This document shows, one piece after another, positions 29,853 through 38,597 of a stretch of DNA of 64,000 nucleotides. A program made the translations under genes and the position numbers. The notes under the pieces are model-generated. The model did not search any database. It had not been told where the DNA came from and was given only the letters and a program-made list of their open reading frames with translations. Each line of letters begins with the position of its first letter. Position 1 is the first letter of the stretch. Origin of the DNA: Limisphaerales bacterium (GTDB taxonomy: Bacteria; Verrucomicrobiota; Verrucomicrobiia; Limisphaerales; AAA164-E04); contig JAMASS010000028.1 in assembly GCA_024761205.1 (NCBI GenBank), positions 1-64,000 on the forward strand. Direction: 5' to 3'.

Positions 29853-30749
29853 ATGGTATCTTTCTCAAAGCGTTATTTGTTTCTGGCGATTCCGGTTATC
29901 GCGTTCACTGTCTTTTTTATATTACCCAAGTCAAGGTCTCTATTCCAATCTAAGGAAACTCGCGAGGCGATTGCAAAATATGAAGCTCACCGAGAAGAAA
30001 CACTTGCTACTTGGCAAAACGCCAACTATGTGACAATTGAACACAGCGGTGCCTTTGAGTCAAAAGTCAAGGAAACCGTTCAGCAACATAAAGCAGCAGG
30101 TTCTCTGACCACGGGACAACGGCAAGCTTTGGCGACCGCTATCACTCAACTTATCTACGCCCATCACGATGGCACTTGGGAAAGCTACCGAGATTTTCGT
30201 ATGCCGATAGGAATCGAGCACATTCGCTTCAACGAAAGAGTTTTCGGGGACGAACCTCTGAGTGCGTTCGCTGATCGACTGCGTGAAGAGGGTGTTGCTA
30301 ATTCACCGATTGAGCTTTTTGAAGCTGTTTGGAAAAAGTGGGGCAATAACTCAGAACCTCCTCCAGCGGGTTTCGAGAAGATGCGTCGTTATTGTGTTCA
30401 ATGCTGGAAGTCCGTTGGTCTGGAGAGCTTGCAATTAACAGTTGGGGCAATCAAGGGAAAGTGGCCTTCCTTCAATAACTATGTCACCACAAATAGGTTA
30501 GGAGGCGGAGGTGTTTTTGGTGGCAGAGGATTTTCATCAAGTTTGACTTTTTCCCCCACGCCTGATGAATTAATCAAATCTAGAAGTTCCGTAAAAATTA
30601 TTTTCATTACACTTTTGATTTCTACCGATAATTTAGATAAAAATTATCCTGTAAGCGTGTCTTTTTACTGGAGTCCCCAGCATCGCAAATGGCTGCCCAA
30701 TGAATTTGCTGTCGGGTTTGTCAATAGCTCACTTGATTATATTTTTTAA
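29853..30749 (+). CDS. Membrane-anchored protein of unknown function
   Basis: The 298-residue product starts MVSFSKRYLFLAIPVIAFTV with an N-terminal membrane helix (residues 8-25), then an extracytoplasmic region. Notable parts are a helical segment (KETREAIAKYEAHREETLAT), a conserved-looking YRDFRMPIGIEHIRFNERVF, a Gly-rich loop (NRLGGGGVFGGRGF) and a beta-rich end with VSFYWSPQHRKWLPNEFAVG. I do not recognise the family. An upstream TTG at 29814 could add 13 residues but ATG 29853 gives a cleaner leader. It is intact and 103 bases after the cysteine-rich peptide frame, so the two may form a unit. Confidence 0.6.
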   Translation: MVSFSKRYLFLAIPVIAFTVFFILPKSRSLFQSKETREAIAKYEAHREETLATWQNANYVTIEHSGAFESKVKETVQQHKAAGSLTTGQRQALATAITQLIYAHHDGTWESYRDFRMPIGIEHIRFNERVFGDEPLSAFADRLREEGVANSPIELFEAVWKKWGNNSEPPPAGFEKMRRYCVQCWKSVGLESLQLTVGAIKGKWPSFNNYVTTNRLGGGGVFGGRGFSSSLTFSPTPDELIKSRSSVKIIFITLLISTDNLDKNYPVSVSFYWSPQHRKWLPNEFAVGFVNSSLDYIF

Positions 30750-30923
30750 TCAAACTCTCCAAATCATAAACTTAGAAGTTGTTTGCCTGTAAAACTCATA
30801 AACTGGAGGCACTGGATCATTAAAGGAGCCGTATGGCTGCTGGGCATCGCAGCCCTCATAAGGGCGAGCGCCTTGTTCTGGGACTTTCCCGGCTCTTCAA
30901 CGCCGGACAAGGTGCTTTGATTT
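30750..30923. other. Spacer with a short hydrophobic frame
   Basis: A plus-strand frame without ATG reads KLINWRHWIIKGAVWLLGIA and ends TPDKVL at a TGA just before element 2. It may be the tail of an old small membrane protein. Nothing else is seen. Confidence 0.3.
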
Positions 30924-30945
30924 GGGAATTACATACTTGACTCCA
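30924..30945 (+). repeat. Left terminal inverted repeat of element 2
   Basis: Starts GGGAATTACATACTTGACTC and matches the reverse complement of 32382-32403 over 22 bases. Confidence 0.9.
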
Positions 30946-31119
30946 TCATTGCTATCGGATTATGGCACCTAGATGCTACTTGCTGGATAGCAGTTTCCAA
31001 GGAAAAGCATGACGAGACTACCTTCATTTGAACTAATTTATCCGAAGGATTGGTATTTTAAGAGTCATGGCGATGTCGTAGAGAGAATGCACCGATCTAG
31101 TGAGTACAAGGCGATCCAT

Positions 31120-31985
31120 GGGACACTTGATGGCGCGCTGATCGGGTCATCGAAGAGTTCGTTCGCCAGTGAGCACTGAGGTTTTTAGTCAATTGCTACC
31201 ACTATCCTGAAGAATGGATTGGTGAACGCATCATTATTGAAGAATCAGTGAAGGATGGGTGCAATAACCAAAGAAGCCGACACATCAATTAGGAATGCAA
31301 ACAGAAGGACGTATTTTTATATATCGAAGTAAAGAAGCGAGCAATTTCAAGTGAAGATTTCAAAGAAGCTGAAAGACAACTGGAGACGTATCTGGCCTCG
31401 ACTCATACGGCAACAATTGGCATGGTCACGGATGGTGGCCGGACAAAGGTGTTGCGAAAGAGAATTGATCCAAATGATTTCGAGTATGTCGCAGATTTGC
31501 CAGCATACGGAAAGGAATCCCCTGCACAGGTTCAATTGACCAGAATGGTTCCCGAAACTGGAGATCAACGCCGAACTGGGCTGAAAAAGATTGACAGCAG
31601 CTATGAGCGATTGCTTGCTGACTGTCACAGCACGCTCCGAGATGTGGACGGCCTTCATGCCGATGAAACTCTGGATGAGCTATGCAAGATCATCTACGCA
31701 AAGATATTTGATGAGAGATTGACAACGCAAAAAGCTCAAGGTGTGGCCTTTCGGTTTCAGACTTACGGTGCTGCGAATGCATCTGAAGCGGCTTCGGATA
31801 TACGCACGCTTTATGAAGATGCGCGAGAATACGGTATTGAAATCTACTCTAAGAGAATTCCTGAGTATGAACGTTCAAGAGGCATTTTAAAGCAGTAAAT
31901 TCGCTTGAGTGACGCGGCCCTCTTTCAGGTAGTAGAGCCGCTTCAAAGCTATTCATTTATTGACACTTCTTTAGACACAAGTACG
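31120..31985 (+). pseudogene. Truncated N-6 DNA methylase with HsdR_N-like N-terminal domain
   Basis: Frame-broken 5' parts read IDRVIEEFVRQ and HYPEEWIGERIIIEESVKDG, then after a shift FLYIEVKKRAISSEDFKEAE. A long frame continues RQLETYLASTHTATIGMVTD, DPNDFEYVADLPAYG and YERLLADCHSTLRDVDGLHA with DETLDELCKIIYAKIFDERL, to YEDAREYGIEIYSKRIPEYE. After an in-frame TAA it ends IRLSDAALFQVVEPLQSYSF. This is the N-terminal nuclease-like (IEVK) and helical region found before the methylase core. The SAM-binding FTP/NPPF core is missing, so the gene cannot methylate DNA. Confidence 0.75.
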
Positions 31986-32377
31986 TTCTGATCTCTACTT
32001 GCCGACCAACTCGCAGAGCGATTGCCATGGTGCAGCAGTATCTCACGGGGAAATCGCATCCACCGGCTTTTCTGTCCTTAGTGCTAAGGCAAAAAGGATT
32101 CTCCCGGAGTAACTACATTGGGTGCTTAGGTTGCTCAGCACTCTGGAGCAGTTCAGAAAATAGTCAAACCGGATCGAGCTATCCTGCAATTTTGGATGAA
32201 GACGTTAAAAAGACCTTGATCCCTGTTCCGAGCATAGAACTACAGAAAAAGATGGTTGCCGAACTCAACTCCGGTTTGGCCTTCAGGGAAAGGGCTATTG
32301 AGCAAGCAAACGAGCAGTGGAAGCGAGTCCAAGAAAGCGTTGAAGCAAGTATCGCAATGCCCCTTTCGGTCGGATAG
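31986..32377 (+). pseudogene. C-terminal fragment of a type I-like specificity domain
   Basis: Pieces in two frames read GEIASTGFSVLSAKAKRILP and then SSYPAILDEDVKKTLIPVPS followed by IELQKKMVAELNSGLAFRER, ending with a helix (EQWKRVQESVEASIAMPL) at 32377. Specificity subunits have this IPxPPLxxQxxI-type sequence before their conserved helical spacer. It directly follows the methylase remnant, so the original gene was probably one methylase-specificity fusion or a two-gene system whose middle was deleted. Confidence 0.65.
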
Positions 32378-32381
32378 CAGG

Positions 32382-32403
32382 TGGAGTCAAGTATGTAATT
32401 CCC
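32382..32403 (-). repeat. Right terminal inverted repeat of element 2
   Basis: Perfect reverse complement of 30924-30945. The following AATTGAAA is the reverse complement of the eight bases preceding element 1. Confidence 0.9.
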
Positions 32404-32998
32404 AATTGAAAGTGAGCCGGATGACGCCCGCAACGGTGAAGTCGTAGCCGGCAAACTCAATGGTGTCCCAATCGTATCCCGATCTTGATGGAAGTATTTT
32501 GTCCAGGCAAGCGTGGCTCAGCATAATGGTGCCGTCCTCGGCCGGTTCGCGCGGTTCTCGTCCAGGGTGACAACGTCACTTCCCCCAAGGTTCAGCCCAC
32601 AGTATCGGCGGCACTTGCCAGATTTCGAAGAAGCTCGATGAAATCAAGGCGTCAGAGATTTGCTCGGCAAAGTCGGCGGCCGGATGGCCGAGCATCGTGC
32701 TGTCACACCAGACTAAGACTCCAAAAAGATCTCGGTTAGCGTGGAGGCTTTCTCAGACGGGCGGGGTGACTTCACTGAAGACGGGTGTCTAGTCGTGGAA
32801 GTGGTGTTCCTGTTCGACGATTTGGATTTGTCGATCTGGGTTGGGGCTAGGGGCAGGATTTAGGGCGACGGCGTCAACGGCGCTGTAGATGGCCGTGGTG
32901 CCACCAATGCCGGTCGAGAGAATCAAGATGGCGATCAAGGAATAGTCTGGATTCCGGATGAGTTGGCGCCGGGTGAATTTTAGATTGGTCATTTGCAC
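32404..32998 (-). pseudogene. Decayed ADOP permease E, truncated by element 2
   Basis: The start (ATG 32998) is well preserved: NLKFTRRQLIRNPDYSLIAI, then LILSTGIGGTTAIYSAVDAV, the first membrane helix of ADOP permeases. The periplasmic part is eroded, with GYDWDTIEFAGYDFTVAGVI just before the gene is cut at 32404 by the right end of element 2. It is the last of five tandem copies on this strand. Confidence 0.7.
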
Positions 32999-33038
32999 AG
33001 AGGTGATGGAGAGAATGGAGTTGTTTTTCTTTTTGGGA

Positions 33039-34716
33039 TCATTCGGTTCTAAGGGCGGTCATTGGGGCGACGCTGCTTGCCTTCAGTGTGGGAACGAGGC
33101 AGGCGGCTATGCCTACGGCGGCGAGCTTAGCGATCACGGCAAGGAGGAGCATGGGAGCGGTCGGACTCACTTGGCAGGGTGATATTGTAGAAACTGTGAG
33201 AGCCAGAATCCCGCGAGCAGGCTGACTCCGGTTCACATGCCCGCGGGACGAATGCCCTGCGAGATAACCATTCCAATAACGTTGCCGCGGTTGGCGACGA
33301 CAGCCATACGGATGCCGATTTCGCGGGTGCGCTGGCAACTGAGTAGGCCAAGACACCGTAGAGGCTCAGCGCTGCAAGGAATAGTCCTAGGCCCGTCATG
33401 GTCATGAAGCAAGTCGCGGAGATGCGGTAAGATTGCGTGGACTTATAGAGGGTTTGAGGCACGGTGATGATTTTGGGCGTGCGCATTGCGGGCTCAGCCG
33501 TAGGGAGCGTCCTGCGAATGGAGGGAACCACAGAAGCAGACACTTCGGTGGTTCGGATCCAGTAAGTTGGTCCTGATCCGGAGAGGTCGAATTTCTGGCA
33601 GTGATGGTAAAACTTGGGTCGAATGGTTTGGCGGTACGCTTGGTTGCGTATGCCTCCGATGATGCCAACGGCTTGATAGACACGAGGCATGTCCGGCGGC
33701 GCTCGGCGGAAGGTTTTGCCCACTGGGTCCGCTCCCGGCCGAGAGACGTCAGCCAGTGTTTGGTTGATGGCAACAGTGCTGATGCCGCTCATTCGGCTAA
33801 TCTGATGAGACGAAGTATCAACCACATCGTTATGGTTAAGCAGGCGGCTGCGTATTAACGGAACCTTCATCGTCCGAAGCGGATTTCTTTCCTTCACGCC
33901 GCATCCTTCGACGAAGAGTCCGATGGACTTCTGAGTTTCATCGATGATGAATTTGTGGGTGACATTCTGCTTCTCGATATCCGCTGCTTGGGTCTCGGGT
34001 ATTGCGCTGAGTCGCTGCTGTAGAGCCGCCAGCAGTTGGTTTCAGGCCTCTTGATTTTTTGCGTAATTGTTCCAAGGGCGATGCAGTCTTGCTCGGAGCA
34101 CGTTGGTGGAATTGTAACCGAGATACACATCGAGCAGTTGAATCATGTTTCGAATCATCAGCTCCGCATCGGTCAAGAACACGAGAGTCAGCGCGACTTC
34201 AGTGATAACGAGTCCGGCGACAAAGCGGCTGCTGCGAACCCCGCTGGTGGCGCTGCGTCCAGTTTGCTTGAGCATTTTGCTCAATTTGGGGCGTGTCCCT
34301 TGCGGGAGGGAATGATCCCGAAGAACCGTATCTTTGAGCGGAACGTTGTAAGTATTGATGGGAGTCGACTCGTCCTCGGCGAAGAGCATGGGAGCAACGT
34401 GCCGATTTGGAGAAAGTCGGGTGACACCACAGTGCTGTAGACCTCTGGGAAATCTTTTGTGGGGCGGCTGAGGTTCGCGGTCTTTAGACGATACGAACTC
34501 GGCAAAGAAATTGTCCCGAGTTTGGAACCCCTCCAGGACCGAGGGCGGAATGCTCATGAAGGTGGGTTATTGTCGGGATCATACTTATACTCGGCGATTT
34601 GCAGCAGTTTAGATCGCGGTTGTGCCGCCAATCTTCAGCGCGAGAATGAGGCTCGCGACCAGGGCATAGATTGGATTGCGCAATGGCTGACGAGAGGCGT
34701 GTTTGATGTTGGTCAT
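33039..34716 (-). pseudogene. Decayed ADOP permease D
   Basis: ATG 34716 begins MTNIKHASRQPLRNPIYALV with the usual first helix (ASLILALKIGGTTAI). Central pieces include RDNFFAEFVSSKDREPQPPH and a second-helix segment VAGLVITEVALTLVFLTDAE. The 3' part contains YRISATCFMTMTGLGLFLAA with LSLYGVLAYSVA, and the final VPTLKASSVAPMTALRTE closes near 33039. Many stops and frame changes. The product would have been an inner-membrane efflux-type permease without its own ATPase. Confidence 0.7.
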
Positions 34717-34788
34717 GGGAATAGGAGTTCACGGAGGTTGCGGAGAACGAATGAATGAAAGTCGCTCATACTTCGCTTCGAGTGACGG

Positions 34789-36492
34789 TTAAGGAAACGG
34801 AGACTCTTCATGACGCAAAGACTCGACGGGTTCAGATCGGATCACTCGATGCGCGGGGAGAGAGCAGGCGACGATGGTGACTAAGACAAGCGAACCGGTT
34901 GAAATCAGGCATGTGAATGGCGAATTCGGTTTGGCGTGATGGCGTACGCTATCACGCCAAAGATGCCGATAGCGGCCGAGATTGACGGCCTCGAGAATGG
35001 TCATGACAACCGTTGGGCTGCGTTTCTCAGCGAGCCATTTGGAAAATTCTTTGCTGTTGCTGGCTTGAAGTTGTGGACCGGCTGATGGGGGTCTACGGAT
35101 CATCTAGGCTACGATCGGATGATCGAGATCCGAAGTGGCGGTCGTTTTGGATTTGGAGGGATGGGATCGTGTCGTTAATGCTCCCAGTAGGTTTGGGCGT
35201 CGGCGGGCGGACTCAAGGTGCACGGGCGAAGATTGGGCGCCACCCTGATGACTTCTGTCCAGTGGCTTTCCGGACCCCATTTCATCCGCCTGCCGACCGC
35301 TTGGTCCTCGGGGAAACACCGACGCGCAAGAGCTTCGTTGACGGTCTATGCCGTCTTGCTGGGGCCTTGAGCGAAATCAGCGGCTGAGAATTCGCGCCCG
35401 GCATTAGCGGAATTCCCAGGGCGCGGGAATCAAGAGCACTGTCGGATTGAGTTGGGTCGATTGAATGGAAGAGATATGGGCTAGCACGGTGCGGTTGAGC
35501 CCTTCGATGCTCAGAGCCGCCAACACAACGCCAACGGCGCCATTAGCCAGCCTCAGGACGCACATTCCACCGAGAACGGCCGGGTCAGGGGTGACAGGGT
35601 CGCGCCGAGCACTCTGCGAATCGCGGTTTCTCGGCGCTGCTCCAAGGAGGAGATGGCCGATGTTCAAACAGCCGAGCACCTGGATGGCTGGAACCGCCCC
35701 AAACCAATGGGTGAGTAACGTGCCTGAGCTCGCAGCAGCAATTTCTTTGACGGAAAAAAGTTCCTTGGCCGTGGGGAGGATGCCGCGTTCTGGATCTGAC
35801 GTTCATTGACTGGTCAAGGCGTTGATTCCCGCTTTCGCGCGGCGGATATCCCTCGCCTTGCCGAGTCGTCCCACAGTGGATTAGCGAATGCCCGCGCAAC
35901 GCCGAATCGCTGATGTCGCACAGGCAGTCCCCGAGGGGGAGGAAGATGTCCGCGCTTTGAACGCCGAGAGGGAATTGAAATGCCTCTGGCGTAACCCCAA
36001 CTACTCGGTGCTTGATGCTGTCGAGTTGAATCTGGCGTTCAAGGATCTCCGGATCAGCACTGTAGTGCTGTCGCCAGAACGAATGGCTGAGAATGGCAAT
36101 CCGATGCGGTCCGGCGAGATCCTCATCGGCGGTGAAAGCACGGCTGATGATGGGATGGTGTCCTAAGGTTTACGGAAAGTTCGCCGAAGAATGAAGGGAC
36201 GCCGCTTTCCGACTCTGGTCCTTGTGACGCCAGACTGCCCTTCGTCGCAGACCCTTCGAAAGGTGGGCTGACTGACGCACTGCGGAGAAGCTAGGCCGAT
36301 GATTCTCCTCTCGATTTTAGAGATATCCAAACCAAGTAATCGGGATCTTGGGAAGGATACACAGCAACGTAGCGTGAATCGCTGCGAGTGCCAAGGTGTT
36401 TGCCACGATAGCATGGCCAGCGTCAGCACGGCAGCGCCTGCAAATGTCAGGTGCTTGAATAGTTGTCGAATGGCGAACTTGATACTGCTCAT
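34789..36492 (-). pseudogene. Decayed ADOP permease C
   Basis: ATG 36492 begins MSSIKFAIRQLFKHLTFAGA, then AVLTLAML. Middle pieces include NIGHLLLGAAPRNRDSQSAR and LANGAVGVVLAALSIEGLNR, typical of the second and third helices. The C-terminus reads VLVTIVACSLPAHRVIRSEP followed by VESLRHE. It is heavily eroded, with most of the periplasmic domain unrecognisable. Confidence 0.65.
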
Positions 36493-36526
36493 TTGAAGAG
36501 TAGGGAACGGAAATAGCGGCGTTTTT

Positions 36527-37735
36527 TTACTCTTCTCTTAAGGCGATCATGGGGTTGGAACAAGTTACCCGAAGGGCGGGGCTAGCAGGCGATCGCGTTG
36601 ACGAAGGCAAGCGGGCAAAGACGAAAATCAACGTTGTCGTATCGCTTGAGTTCACTTGAAAGAGTAGGGAGCCCAAGAATTGAACCGCGCCGAGAGCGAG
36701 CAATCCGTAGAGTCCGTTTGTTGTCAATGTGAGTGCGACTAAGGCAAACGCTGTCATCAGTGCTAAATTGATGTGACTCGCTGCTTGGGGCCCGCATAGC
36801 GGCCTTCGGGTGGACGGAACTAATAGCTAGTGACGGTCCCGGCTGGAAACCGAGATCGGTGTTTCGCAAGCCAACGAAAATTCGCGTCAGAAGCCCGGTG
36901 CCAATCAGCAAGACGTCCGTCAGCGAAAGCCGGACTACGACGAGTGCATTTCGGACAAGCGCCTGTTGGTGTGTCAGTTCTCGTGATCGAGCGCCGGAAG
37001 CGCGCGTGTGTTCTAGTTCCGGGCGAAGCAGTCGCCCTGGACTGGATCAGAGAACGGTGCGGATGGCGAGTTCGCGTTGACGCACGATGCCGAGGGCAAG
37101 CGCCATGTTCGTCGCGTTGACGAAGGTGATGAGTAGCAACAGGTCCACGGTGACGAAGCAGATACAAAGCGGCAGACGGCTTTTGCCACCGGTATCTTGG
37201 TGGAGTGAGACCAGATTCGTCCCCAGTTCTCTTCCTCCGGATAGCGTTCGGCCTGGTAGTCAATCGTTGATGGCGGCTCAGCACGGTGGCCTTGGCTTTC
37301 GTTCGCTCTTCGTTCCGGGTGAACTTGCGCCCTAGCACAGGATTCATACCCAGGGTTTGGACGTTGTATTAAGACATAATTGGAAGCGTCCTGCGATTTG
37401 CCGAAGTTCCTGAAGCCCGGTTAGGTCGAAGTCTACTTTGCGGTAGTTGTAAAAGGAGGCCAGCCCGGTCATCGAACTGAGTTGCTCTCAGTAGCCGACA
37501 AAGTCCGTCCAGATGGCAAAGGTAGGTTGCCAATGAATTGCCGCTCTTGGTATTTCTGATAGAGACGAACCAGTTGATCCGGTTCACGGTAGGGTATGGG
37601 TTTCAACAGGATGCCGTTGATGAGGCTAAACATCGATGTGCTCGTCCCGATGCTCAGGGCGAGAACAAGGATTGCCATGAGGGTGAAGCCGGGATTTTGT
37701 TGCCATTGGCGAATCGCGTATTTGAAATCATCCAT
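36527..37735 (-). pseudogene. Decayed ADOP permease B
   Basis: ATG 37735 begins MDDFKYAIRQWQQNPGFTLM with AILVLALSIGTSTSMFSLIN and LKPIPYREPDQLVRLYQKYQ, the best preserved N-terminus of the array. Later pieces include NPVLGRKFTRNEERTKAKAT near 37340 and the helices FALVALTLTTNGLYGLLALG near 36740. The gene is about 1.2 kb instead of the usual 2.4 kb, so internal deletion as well as frameshifts occurred. Confidence 0.7.
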
Positions 37736-37750
37736 GAGAGGTTACTCCTC

Positions 37751-38323
37751 TTATAAAGCCTGAATAAGGTTGGTTTCGGTGGCGCGTTTGGCGGGAAGGA
37801 GGCAGGCCGGAATCACGGCGCCGATGATCGCTGCGATCACGGTTAAGTAGGTGAGTGGATCGGTGGGGCTGATCGCGTAGAGTTGACTAGCGATCAGATG
37901 CGCTACGGTGGGGCTGATCAGGAGCCCGATGGCGACGCCAAACATGCCTAGGATGACACCTTGTTTCGGCACGCCGTCGAGGATGTTTCTGCGTTGGGCA
38001 CCCAAAGCCATGCGGATGCCAAATTCATAATGCCGTTGAGCGACCGAATTGGAGATCACGCCGAAGATGCCGATCAACGCAAGCCCCAAAGCAACGATGC
38101 CGAAAGCGATCACGAGGGTCGCTGAAAAGCGTTGTGGCGTGCGGGGTGTGCTGAACGACGACGAGCGAGCGCAGGCCATAGACCGGAAGGTCGGCATCGC
38201 AGTCCCGCGGATGATGGTCACAATGCGCGGCAACAAGGTGCTGGGATTCATCGCCGTGCCGGCTGCAGCAGTTTCAACGTGCTTTCGGGGCCGATTTTTC
38301 AAAAGACAAAAATTCCATTGCAA
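37751..38323 (-). pseudogene. ADOP permease A, C-terminal portion only
   Basis: One long frame preserves the C-terminal membrane domain: FSATLVIAFGIVALGLALIG, IFGVISNSVAQRHYEFGIRM with ALGAQRRNILDGVPKQGVIL, and a final VIPACLLPAKRATETNLIQA. This is the last FtsX-type domain of the family. The N-terminal 600 or so residues are absent upstream, so the copy is truncated although this part is open. Confidence 0.7.
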
Positions 38324-38597
38324 AAATGGTTCGCCATCACCGCCCTGCTGCTCAACGCCAAGAAAAGCCGGTCAAATTTCTTAAGCCTCTAAATCCTAAT
38401 GGCGAAATAAAAGAAGTGCCATGTGCCAAGCTCTTGGGGCGGTGGCGAGGTACGCATTCGATCTCCGATTTCCGTCATTCCCTCAGGTTTCAGTATTTGG
38501 GTGGTTCGGCAATCAAGGATTCAAGCACTCGACCGAAATATTTAGTTTTCTGCGGGGTCGATTTGTGAGTTAATTGTGTTCCATTGTGAAGCGACAA

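Larger units (their letters stand above)
30924..32403 (+). mobile_element. Element 2: transposase-free inverted-repeat element with methylase/specificity fragments
   Basis: The 1480-base element is bounded by perfect 22-bp inverted repeats starting GGGAATTACATACTTGACTC, differing from element 1 at one position in the first 19. It contains no transposase sequence that I can find. The cargo is the N-terminal part of an N-6 DNA methylase with a restriction-R-like domain, joined after a deletion to the C-terminal part of a specificity-like sequence. The eight flanking bases (TTTGATTT, AATTGAAA) are not a direct repeat. It probably moved or was trimmed with help from a transposase in trans. Confidence 0.75.
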
